DNA from: an uncultured Acetatifactor sp.
Lineage (GTDB): Bacteria > Bacillota > Clostridia > Lachnospirales > Lachnospiraceae
Assembly: GCA_947595925.1 (NCBI GenBank)
Contig: CANQEV010000004.1
Span: 1 to 64,000 of the forward strand
DNA: 64,000 nt
Direction of reading: 5' to 3'
In this document: positions 42,264 through 50,737 of the stretch, in pieces
Numbering within the stretch: position 1 is the stretch's first letter
How the letters are laid out: the number at the start of each line of letters is the position of its first letter
The notes under the pieces: model-generated
Told to the model about the DNA's origin: nothing
Database searches by the model: none
The model's input: only the letters and a program-made list of their open reading frames with translations
Program-made: the position numbers and the translations under genes

Positions 42264-43208
42264 CTACTCCCCCTTTTTTTCAAATATCCTTAATTTCGCG
42301 CTTTTCGATCTGTTGTTCTCTCCCAGTTCCTTCTCTCCCGGAAGGATGGGTTTCTTCGTGACGACGGTCCCCTGGCTCTTCTTGCCGCACACGCACACCG
42401 GAAATTCCGGCGGACAGACGCAGGGGTTCTCGTTTTTGCGAAAGGCGTTTTTCACCAGCCTGTCCTCCAGGGAATGAAAGGTGATGACGCAGAACCTTCC
42501 CCCCGGCGCCAGAAGGGCGATCAGATCATCCAGCGAATCCCTCAGGACTTCCAGCTCCCGGTTGCACTCGATGCGGATCGCCTGAAAAGTCTGCTTTGAC
42601 GGGTGTCCGTTTGCCCTCATCTTTGCCGGGATGGCCGCCTTGATCACCTCATTCAGCTGAAAGGTGGTTTCTATAGGCTTTTCCTGCCTTGCCCGGACAA
42701 TGTGCTTTGCGATGTTCTTTGCGAAGGGATCTTCCCCATAGTCCCGGATGATCTCATATAATTGCCTCTCGGGGTACCCGTTTACGATGTCCCGGGCCGT
42801 CAGCCTCTGCCTCTGATCCATCCTCATGTCCAGAGGGGCGTCGAACCGATAGGAAAATCCCCGTTCTTCCGTGTCGAGCTGGTAAGAGGAAACGCCCAGA
42901 TCCAGGACGATCCCGTCCACCTGCGTCACGCCGTATTCCGCCAGGGCCGCCCTGGCATTCCCGTAATTCGTTCTCAGGATCGTCACCCTGCCGCCGAACT
43001 CCTTCAGCCGCTCCCCGGCGGCGGCCACAGCCGCCTGATCCTGATCTATGCCATACAAATGTCCATCTTTCAGTCTTTTGCAGATCTCAAAGGCATGTCC
43101 CCCGCCTCCCAGGGTGCCGTCCAGATAAATCCCGTCCGGCTTTATATTGAGAGCGTCGATCGTCTCCTTCAGCAGTACCGAATAATGACGGAACTGTACT
43201 TCCTCCAT
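42264..43208 (-). CDS. rsmH: 16S rRNA (cytosine1402-N4)-methyltransferase
   Basis: [35 protein letters not shown]. Confidence 0.97.
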   Translation of the reverse strand: MEEVQFRHYSVLLKETIDALNIKPDGIYLDGTLGGGGHAFEICKRLKDGHLYGIDQDQAAVAAAGERLKEFGGRVTILRTNYGNARAALAEYGVTQVDGIVLDLGVSSYQLDTEERGFSYRFDAPLDMRMDQRQRLTARDIVNGYPERQLYEIIRDYGEDPFAKNIAKHIVRARQEKPIETTFQLNEVIKAAIPAKMRANGHPSKQTFQAIRIECNRELEVLRDSLDDLIALLAPGGRFCVITFHSLEDRLVKNAFRKNENPCVCPPEFPVCVCGKKSQGTVVTKKPILPGEKELGENNRSKSAKLRIFEKKGE

Positions 43209-43227
43209 CCTGACGCTCTCCTTTCTC

Positions 43228-43665
43228 TTACTGTGTCAGCGTGATCCCAAACTTGTCCATGGATTCCGCGATCTCATCCACATCGTCGTCTACGGAGGTG
43301 TCATACCAGCTGTCCTTATCCCAGATCTCCACTCTGTGCAGCGCACCGGCCAGGACCACGTCCTTATCCAGTTTGGCGTACGCCCGCAGGCTCGGCGGGA
43401 TCAATATTCTTCCCTGCTTGTCCACCTCGACCTGACAGGAACCGGCGGAGAAAAACCTCACAAACTGACGGGCCTCCTTGCTGGTAAGCGGCAATGCGGA
43501 GAGCTGTGTCTCAAACGCCTCCCAGTCCTCATTGGAATACAGGTACAGGCAGTGATCCAGGCCCTTGCAGACCACGAAATTTTCTCCCAGCGTCTCGCGG
43601 AACTTCGCGGGAACGATCAGTCTGCCCTTGGGATCCACTGTATGGTTGTACTCACACATGAACAT
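43228..43665 (-). CDS. mraZ: Transcriptional regulator MraZ
   Basis: [22 protein letters not shown], second SpoVT/AbrB-type motif. Confidence 0.96.
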   Translation of the reverse strand: MFMCEYNHTVDPKGRLIVPAKFRETLGENFVVCKGLDHCLYLYSNEDWEAFETQLSALPLTSKEARQFVRFFSAGSCQVEVDKQGRILIPPSLRAYAKLDKDVVLAGALHRVEIWDKDSWYDTSVDDDVDEIAESMDKFGITLTQ

Positions 43666-43844
43666 ACCGATCACCGCCGTTTCTGTGTGCGATATTTCGT
43701 ATTTTAATAACGCTTAATTGTTATTTTCTCCACTTAGTCGCACAAACTACCACAAATCACCACCACAATTGCATTTTACTCCACATTATTAAATTTTGCA
43801 AGCCCTTTTAAGCATGCTTTTTTCGCCAAAAAGGCCTAAAAATA

Positions 43845-43868
43845 GGGCTTTGCGCAGTCGCAAAGCCC
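43845..43868 (-). terminator. Terminator hairpin
   Basis: GGGCTTTGCG-CAGT-CGCAAAGCCC perfect 10-bp stem; minus strand continues TATTTTTAGG. Confidence 0.75.
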
Positions 43869-43877
43869 CAAAAGCAC

Positions 43878-43916
43878 AAGATGTAGTGTCTGATTGTTTT
43901 TCAGACACTACATCTT
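43878..43916. repeat. Perfect 15-bp inverted repeat with 9-nt spacer
   Basis: AAGATGTAGTGTCTG-ATTGTTTTT-CAGACACTACATCTT, between ychF end and mraZ. Confidence 0.85.
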
Positions 43917-44022
43917 CTTTACAAATTTCTTCAGAATTTTTTAAAAATTTTTAAGATTTGCTAAATTTTTTAATACTTTCTTAAATAAAAGCGCCCTCCG
44001 TCGGTGAATGCCGGCCTGCTCC

Positions 44023-45120
44023 CTACACGTTAAAGCGGAACAGGATCACGTCCCCGTCCTTCACAACGTAATCTTTGCCTTCCATACCCACAAGGCCCTT
44101 CTCCCGGGCGGCCGCCAGAGAGCCCTGCTCCAGGAGGTCTTTATAATTCACCACTTCCGCTTTGATAAAGCCCCTCTCGAAGTCCGTGTGGATCTTTCCG
44201 GCGGCCTGGGGCGCTTTGGTGCCAACCTTTATGGTCCAGGCCCTCGTCTCGTCCTCTCCCGCGGTCAAAAAGCTCATCAGCCCCAGGATGGAATAACTGG
44301 CCTTGATCAGCTTCTCCAGTCCGGATTCCTTCACGCCGAGCTCTTCCAAAAATTCCGCCTTCTCCGCGTCGTCCAGCTCCGCGATCTCCTGCTCGATCTG
44401 GGCGCAGAGGGCGAACACCTCGCTCCCCTCCTTCGCCGCGAACTCCCTCACCTGCTGAACCATGGCGTTGGAAGCGCCGTCGTCCGAAAGATCGTCCTCC
44501 GACACGTTTGCGGCATAGATGACCGGCTTATAGGTCAAAAAGTTGTATTCCTTCATCAGCGCCAGCTCGTCCTCATCACTGATCTCCAGGGACTTCGCCA
44601 TCTTACCCGCCTCCAGATGTTCCTTGACGCGCAGCAGCAGCGCCTCCTCCTTCGCCAGGGTCTTGTCCATCCTCGCCGCTTTTGTCACCTTGGAAAGCCT
44701 TCTCTCCAGGACCTCCAGATCGGAAAAGATCAGCTCCAGATTGATGGTCTCGATGTCCCTGAGGGGATTCACGCTCCCGTCCACGTGGATGACGTTGGGA
44801 TCCTCAAAGCAGCGGACCACATGTACGATGGCGTCCACCTCCCGGATGTTTGCAAGGAACTGGTTCCCCAGGCCCTCGCCCTTGGACGCCCCCTTCACCA
44901 GCCCGGCGATATCCACGAACTCGATCACCGCGGGCGTCACCTTTTTGGAATGATACATGTCTCCCAGGAGCTTCAGCCTCTCATCCGGCACCGCCACGAC
45001 CCCGATATTGGGATCGATGGTGCAGAACGGATAGTTTGCGGACTCCGCTCCCGCCTTTGTCAGGGAATTAAACAATGTACTCTTCCCTACATTGGGAAGA
45101 CCGACGATTCCTAATTTCAT
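44023..45120 (-). CDS. ychF: Redox-regulated ATPase YchF (Obg-like)
   Basis: [42 protein letters not shown]. Confidence 0.97.
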   Translation of the reverse strand: MKLGIVGLPNVGKSTLFNSLTKAGAESANYPFCTIDPNIGVVAVPDERLKLLGDMYHSKKVTPAVIEFVDIAGLVKGASKGEGLGNQFLANIREVDAIVHVVRCFEDPNVIHVDGSVNPLRDIETINLELIFSDLEVLERRLSKVTKAARMDKTLAKEEALLLRVKEHLEAGKMAKSLEISDEDELALMKEYNFLTYKPVIYAANVSEDDLSDDGASNAMVQQVREFAAKEGSEVFALCAQIEQEIAELDDAEKAEFLEELGVKESGLEKLIKASYSILGLMSFLTAGEDETRAWTIKVGTKAPQAAGKIHTDFERGFIKAEVVNYKDLLEQGSLAAAREKGLVGMEGKDYVVKDGDVILFRFNV

Positions 45121-45189
45121 TTTTCTACTCCTCTTTCCTTAAAGCGCTTATTTATCCCCGATATGTTCCAATTCAGGCAGTTCAACATA

Positions 45190-45465
45190 AGGACGGGGAA
45201 GAAAAACTCTCTTCGCACACCCCTTCCGCATCAAAAGCCAGCCGTGAAACGCCCTCAGAAAATTGATTTTGATACGGCGAAACGTCTTTCCACGCCAAAT
45301 GATTTTTATCGGTCTTGATCCAGAAAGTATCGTTGATTCCGACAGCGTGCGTAAGTCTGATAAAGCCCTCGTTATCATCACAGCCTAACCGCTTCATAAC
45401 AGCTTTCAGGTGCGCGTTGTGCTTAGATGCTTTTCTTCCCTCTATCCAAGCAGTTATATTTGTCT
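45190..45465 (-). pseudogene. Truncated HipA-like protein remnant
   Basis: Reads IKTNITAWIEGRKASKHNAHLKAVMKRLGCDDNEGFIRLTHAVGINDTFWIKTDKNHLAWKDVSPYQNQFSEGVSRLAFD, HipA-like N-terminal text, with stops at both ends and no kinase domain. Confidence 0.5.
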
Positions 45466-45717
45466 TTATTCATAAGATAAAACATAAACGGCCACCGTCT
45501 TTCTGATAAAAAGCACCTGCTTTGGCAACAATAAAAGGCATGGCGTTCTTTCTCGCGCTGCGATCCGGCGCTGCGGCGGCAAAAGCGCAGTCTCTTGCCA
45601 TCGCCTATGATATTATCACAAATTCTGAACAATGGCAATAAGAACCGGCGCTATTTGCCAGTGTTCTTTGCAGCCATTTGACAAAATGTTTTGGGGGAAC
45701 CTCCTTTATCCAAAAGA

Positions 45718-45745
45718 AAAAGATCCATGCAGGCATGGATCTTTT
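45718..45745 (-). terminator. Terminator of the zinc-ribbon cassette
   Basis: AAAAGATCCATG-N4-CATGGATCTTTT perfect 12-bp stem, then TTCTTTT on minus strand. Confidence 0.8.
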
Positions 45746-45782
45746 CCGAATTGCACTCAGGAATAAAAGGCATACGGCCCTG

Positions 45783-46223
45783 TTATAGTTTTGTTCCGCA
45801 AGACGTGCAAAACACCGCGTCAGGTTCTATCGAAGCTCCGCAGTTAGGACACTTTTTATGTGTATCATCGCTCTTATCCACGGATTCCATAGGCGCGCCG
45901 CAGTTATTACAGAATGCAGCCGTACTCAAATTTTCCGCCCCACATTTTTCGCATATTTTCGTTCCTTTTATCCTCTTGATATCCTCATTGTATTTATCCA
46001 TATTTTCTTTTATTTCTTTCACAGACGCAAAATAACCGGCAAACTCTTCCGGCACGTCGCCTTCGTGTCCATCATAATATGCTTTCCCAATCTGGCTGAA
46101 CACCGCTTCCATTTTCTTTTTCTCTTCCGAGATCAGTGAGTTCAAACGAACAACATCCGTCATATCTTTTGCCCCGCGAACAGCATCTTGGGTTGCTTTT
46201 GTGATTTTGTCAAAGAAAGCCAT
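45783..46223 (-). CDS. Coiled-coil protein with two C-terminal zinc ribbons
   Basis: CEKCGAENLSTAAFCNNCGAP and CPNCGASIEPDAVFCTSCGTKL; RBS AAAGGAG. Confidence 0.85.
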   Translation of the reverse strand: MAFFDKITKATQDAVRGAKDMTDVVRLNSLISEEKKKMEAVFSQIGKAYYDGHEGDVPEEFAGYFASVKEIKENMDKYNEDIKRIKGTKICEKCGAENLSTAAFCNNCGAPMESVDKSDDTHKKCPNCGASIEPDAVFCTSCGTKL

Positions 46224-46351
46224 CTGAAATACTCCTTTCCGTAAAAAACATCTTCTGGCACATTGTATTTACATACCAGTCTTCATCATATTTTCGTGCA
46301 TCACGCCCAAATCGATCCGTATGCGCTTCTGTCTGATGATTTTTCAACCAC

Positions 46352-46429
46352 TTATCTGCCGACTCCTTGTCTACAGGATTTCCTGCAGTTTTTCAGACAT
46401 TCTACACAGGCTTTTCCGTATTTACTCAT
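46352..46429 (-). CDS. Possible 25-aa Cys4 microprotein (MSKYGKACVECLKNCRKSCRQGVGR)
   Basis: ATG overlaps the stop of the upstream gene (ATGAGTAA); CX2CX3CX3C. Confidence 0.3.
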   Translation of the reverse strand: MSKYGKACVECLKNCRKSCRQGVGR

Positions 46430-47222
46430 ACCAGTCCAACCATACATGATCAAATCGCAGTATATACCATTTTTTCCCTATTTTTCCCACTTCAAAATAT
46501 GCTGACGTTCCTTCGTCTATAGTTCCTGTAGTTCCTGGACTGCCAAAAATTTCTATTGGATGTTTTGACCTTGACTCAACCTCTACCATATATGCCTCAT
46601 CAACGGTTATGCCAAACTCTGTCTGCAATTCGTCTATTGTGAATTTATGAAACCAATTTATTTCGTCGCATTGTTCAAGTTCCTTAGCCTCCTTTATCAC
46701 ATACCAATACTCATAATCCATATTCAAATTTTCAAAAGCGAAAAATCCGCATGCGCTTATATTTCTGTTATTTAAGTTATCTCCACTCCAGAAACCAGGT
46801 TGAGCTCGACTAGCACGGTATAAATTGTAGATTTCTTTCACATGTGATTCCATTTCTTCCGGAAAACAATTTATTACTCCTTCTACATCTTTATCATATG
46901 CAGCCGTAAAAAGAGCATCTATTGCATCTTCATAGGAAGAAAAACCTCTCTTTTTTTTCTTCGATTTGTCCGTTTTGGAGTAATCACCCCCATTTGTTTC
47001 CACTCCGTCCGCATTCTCACCATTATGGCTTATTATTTTATATGCAGCCAAAATCACTATGAAAATCACAGCAAGCAAGATGATTTTACCAAGTCCCCCT
47101 TTCCAGGGGACCTTTTTTTCCTGTACCTTTCCCGCTGCCGCTTTTTTCGCAATCTGTTCACCACATTTCGGGCAAAACTTTATATCTTCAGCTATCTCAC
47201 TGCCACATTTTGGACAAAACAT
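46422..47222 (-). CDS. Zinc-ribbon, single-TM protein with extracytoplasmic domain of unknown function
   Basis: MFCPKCGSEIAEDIKFCPKCGEQI, TM IILLAVIFIVILAAYKI, strong RBS GGAGG. Confidence 0.85.
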   Translation of the reverse strand: MFCPKCGSEIAEDIKFCPKCGEQIAKKAAAGKVQEKKVPWKGGLGKIILLAVIFIVILAAYKIISHNGENADGVETNGGDYSKTDKSKKKKRGFSSYEDAIDALFTAAYDKDVEGVINCFPEEMESHVKEIYNLYRASRAQPGFWSGDNLNNRNISACGFFAFENLNMDYEYWYVIKEAKELEQCDEINWFHKFTIDELQTEFGITVDEAYMVEVESRSKHPIEIFGSPGTTGTIDEGTSAYFEVGKIGKKWYILRFDHVWLDWYE

Positions 47223-47242
47223 TTATTTTTTCCTCCGCTTCA

Positions 47243-48475
47243 TCATTTTGCATAGTAAAGTGATTCATAATAGGAACGATTTTTTTCATAGTAAGGAATT
47301 TCACCCGCATCCAGCCTGTCTAACATCGAACCGGCCCACGCTCTGTCAGCTTCTCGCTTCTCTTGTTCACGCTCTAATATCTTCTGCTCTTCCGCCTTCT
47401 TTTCTTCTCTATATCGGTCCAATTCTGCAAGCTGTTCTTCCGGCGTCTTTCCTACATAAGTGTCGTCCGTGAGCGATTGAACCACCTCACCAGTCATGTA
47501 AACCATCGCGCCTACAAGAAATAAAGATCCCGCAATACCGAGCAGATTTTCCATCTCTGGACTCATGTCATTAGGTCCCCATACTTCACCCATTAGCGGC
47601 AACCCGGACTCATCGGTCTTCATTTTACAATATTCAATGATTTCGCCTGTCCCTGCATCATATTTCACACAGTCCGTCCACTCGGTCAGCTGATCTTGAC
47701 TGTATACCGCCTCATCATAAATCCGATAGGTCGGTTCATGATATCCGCCGTCATCATAACACTCAAACCATGAGCCGGTGCCGTCACGCATACCATTTTT
47801 CATCTGTCCCGTGTAGGTCATATCCCATGGTCCAAGATAATTCTCCAAATATAATTGTCCCTCGCCATTAGGCATGCCAAATCCCCATTCGCCTGTATAG
47901 GAAACAATATTAGTGTCATAAATTGCGCCGAAGTAAGTACCATTACCGGCGGGGCCTGCGCCGATCCAATCTCCTGTGTACAGTCCGATACTACCCTTGT
48001 ATGCATAAGGAATCTCTTCCACATGGATGACTTGCGCTGTACAAAAATGCTGCATCTGCTCACATTTTTTCTTTTCAAGAGCTTCAATCGTTTCTTTTGA
48101 CGTCATCCAGTCCTGGCATGCCGCGATCAGGGCAATATAGGTTTCCATCGCCGCCTGGCAATCAGGACATTGCTCGATAATCGCATCCAAAGAGAACTCT
48201 TCCAGTGTAACCGCGTCAGCATCTGCGGTTGTTTGCCCCTTTCCTGTTGTTCCACGAGTTACCTTTGCGCGCCACGGCCACAGGTCAAATACTGATACAA
48301 TGACAATGGTTGCGACCAGAACCAGTGAAATTGAAATCATATACCATTTTCTTGATCTCTTCTTTTTCAAATTGCTTTTCTTTTCAGCCACAACGCTATG
48401 GTCCAGTGGCTGCCCGCACTTACAGCAAAACCTGTCATGGTCTTCATTCTTTGCACCACATTTCATGCAATACAT
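47243..48475 (-). CDS. Zinc-ribbon, single-TM protein with MORN-like repeats
   Basis: MYCMKCGAKNEDHDRFCCKCGQPL, TM, then YTGEWGFGMPNGEGQLYL / YTGQMKNGMRDGTGSW. Confidence 0.85.
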   Translation of the reverse strand: MYCMKCGAKNEDHDRFCCKCGQPLDHSVVAEKKSNLKKKRSRKWYMISISLVLVATIVIVSVFDLWPWRAKVTRGTTGKGQTTADADAVTLEEFSLDAIIEQCPDCQAAMETYIALIAACQDWMTSKETIEALEKKKCEQMQHFCTAQVIHVEEIPYAYKGSIGLYTGDWIGAGPAGNGTYFGAIYDTNIVSYTGEWGFGMPNGEGQLYLENYLGPWDMTYTGQMKNGMRDGTGSWFECYDDGGYHEPTYRIYDEAVYSQDQLTEWTDCVKYDAGTGEIIEYCKMKTDESGLPLMGEVWGPNDMSPEMENLLGIAGSLFLVGAMVYMTGEVVQSLTDDTYVGKTPEEQLAELDRYREEKKAEEQKILEREQEKREADRAWAGSMLDRLDAGEIPYYEKNRSYYESLYYAK

Positions 48476-48627
48476 CTGTTTTCCTCCCCTTTCATCTGTT
48501 CATTGACGCATTTTTCTATCTCGTTCATATACTTTTTGTCTTTTGCCGCACCTTTAGGCAGTCATACGGAATAATCAAGATACAACGTTCCAGCAGTAAA
48601 AACAGACAGATATCAAAGTCCTATGTC

Positions 48628-48656
48628 AGTTTACCCCCCCCCGACCGACTTGTCAA
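48628..48656 (-). promoter_or_regulatory. Candidate promoter of the zinc-ribbon cassette with a G9 tract in its spacer
   Basis: Minus strand TTGACA (48651-48656) - AGTCGGTCGGGGGGGGG (17 nt) - TAAACT (48628-48633). Confidence 0.55.
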
Positions 48657-48747
48657 GTTCTTTTTCAAAATAGCAGCGGCAAAGATAAGAACCGCGTTAT
48701 TTGCTATTTGCAGGCAGCGCTGTCACGCGCCAAACGTTCTGAAACAC

Positions 48748-48780
48748 AAAAATGCCTGCTGAATTTCAGCAGACATTTTT
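48748..48780 (-). terminator. Terminator hairpin downstream of the TIGR04086 gene
   Basis: Minus strand AAAAATGTCTGCTGAA / TTCAGCAGGCATTTTT with one G-U pair. Confidence 0.75.
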
Positions 48781-48800
48781 ATGCCGTATGTGGAACTTGT

Positions 48801-49184
48801 TCAGCTCAGCATTCCCCCAAGCATGCCGCCGCCCGCGCACAGCAGGAACGACGTCAGGAAGCCCACTCCCCCGCTTGCGGAATTTGTCAGGAAGGACAGC
48901 GCCGCCAGGATGACAAAGTAGCATGTTCCCATCAGCAGCCCCCAGAGATATTTTTTGTTCTTCGCCTTTTTCCCCGCAAGAAATCCTCCGACAAAAGTGG
49001 AAACTATGTAGATGACGACAACCCCCGCAGCCACAGCCTTCCCGCTGAGCTGGAACCGATATAAAAGAAACGCCAGCAACAACAGCAGGATCCCCGTTAA
49101 GACGTACGAAATCAAAAGAAAGATCAGATATGCCAAAGGCGTATCCTTTTCCACCGACTGTTCACCTTTTGTCAATTTAATCAT
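48801..49184 (-). CDS. TIGR04086 family membrane protein
   Basis: Four TM segments, SAxxGGFLAGKKAKNKKYLWGLLMG-type motif; start trimmed to MIKLTKGE. Confidence 0.75.
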   Translation of the reverse strand: MIKLTKGEQSVEKDTPLAYLIFLLISYVLTGILLLLLAFLLYRFQLSGKAVAAGVVVIYIVSTFVGGFLAGKKAKNKKYLWGLLMGTCYFVILAALSFLTNSASGGVGFLTSFLLCAGGGMLGGMLS

Positions 49185-49375
49185 TTCCGTCCCCCTGCAT
49201 ATTTTCTCCCGGAAATCCGGGGTATATTGCGGTTCCCTAGGAGCTGAACCGGTTTTACAATTCATTTATATGCAGTTTCCATGGAAAACTTGACAACCTG
49301 CCACGTTTTATTGTAATATATCCTCTATATTACTGATTCATCAAATGCTTTTACTCAGAAAAGGAGTGGTTTTTT

Positions 49376-50680
49376 TTGGTTGACCCAGGTGTCATACAAC
49401 TAATTTGTCTCATTCTCTTAATTCTATTGTCCGGCTTTTTCTCCTCCGCCGAGACCGCGCTGACCACGGTGAACCGTGTGCGGATGCGTTCCCTGGAGGA
49501 AGAAGGAGACAAGAGAGCCGCGCGTGTGAACAAAATCCTCGAACAATACAGCAAAATGCTCAGCGCCATCCTGATCGGAAACAACGTGGTCAATCTGTCC
49601 GCTTCCGCTCTCGCTACCACGCTCGCCCTCAGGATCAACCTGGCGGTGGGGATCGCCACCGGTATCCTGACCATCATCGTCCTTCTGATCGGCGAGATCG
49701 TCCCCAAGACCTGGGCGATGCTGTACTCCGAAAAAATATCCCTCGCTTACAGCGGCGTCATCTACAATCTGATCCGCGTCCTGACCCCCGTGATCTTTCT
49801 GGTGGATAAGCTCGCGAATTGTATTCTCTTCGTCCTTCATATCGATCCCAAGAAAAAGGGTGCGACCATGACGGAAAACGAGCTGAAGACCTATGTGGAC
49901 GTCAGCCATGAGGAGGGCGTCATCGAAACCGAAGAGCGCGAGATCATCTACAACGTATTTGATTTCTCCGACGCGTTTGCAAAGGATATCATGATCCCCC
50001 GGATCAACATGGTCACCGTAAATGAGACCGACAATTATCAGCAGGCGCTGGAGGTCTTCCGCTCTTCCATGTATACCCGTCTCCCCGTCTATGACGAGGA
50101 CAAGGACAGCATTCTCGGCTTCATCAATATCAAGGATTTCATCCTGACGGAGGATACGGAAAACTTCCAGGTCACCGACATCATGCGGGACGCGCATTAT
50201 ACATACGAGTTCAAGAAGCTTGCCGATCTCCTGTATGAAATGCGTGAGAAAGCCACCAGCGTGGCCTTCGTGGTAAACGAATACGGATCCACGGTGGGCA
50301 TGATCACCCTGGAAGATCTTCTGGAAGAGATTGTTGGAGAGATCCGGGACGAATACGACGCGGACGAAAGCGAAAAGCTGAAACAGATAGACGAGAGGGT
50401 TTATCTGATCGAGGGCAGCATGAAGCTGGACGACATCAACGACGCCCTTGACACACACCTCTCCAGCGCCGACTATGATTCCATCGGCGGCATTATCATC
50501 GAACACCTTGACCGGCTCCCGGAGGATGAAGAATCCGTCACCCTGGAGGACGGCACGGTCCTGAAGGTCCAGGGGATCGACCAGAACCGGATCGTCAAGG
50601 TCCTTATGACGCTGCCGGAGCCCCAGCCCGAGACGGAGGAAACTCCCGCCGAGGCGGAGGAGCCGTCAGAAGCGTCATGA
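49376..50680 (+). CDS. Hemolysin/CorC (CNNM plus CBS) family protein
   Basis: N-terminal DUF21, CBS pair, CorC_HlyC C-terminus; TTG start after AAGGAG. Confidence 0.92.
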   Translation: MVDPGVIQLICLILLILLSGFFSSAETALTTVNRVRMRSLEEEGDKRAARVNKILEQYSKMLSAILIGNNVVNLSASALATTLALRINLAVGIATGILTIIVLLIGEIVPKTWAMLYSEKISLAYSGVIYNLIRVLTPVIFLVDKLANCILFVLHIDPKKKGATMTENELKTYVDVSHEEGVIETEEREIIYNVFDFSDAFAKDIMIPRINMVTVNETDNYQQALEVFRSSMYTRLPVYDEDKDSILGFINIKDFILTEDTENFQVTDIMRDAHYTYEFKKLADLLYEMREKATSVAFVVNEYGSTVGMITLEDLLEEIVGEIRDEYDADESEKLKQIDERVYLIEGSMKLDDINDALDTHLSSADYDSIGGIIIEHLDRLPEDEESVTLEDGTVLKVQGIDQNRIVKVLMTLPEPQPETEETPAEAEEPSEAS

Positions 50681-50737
50681 CCGCGAAAAACCGCCCGGAG
50701 AATCTTCCGTTCCCCGGGCGGCGTAAAAAGCACTTTC

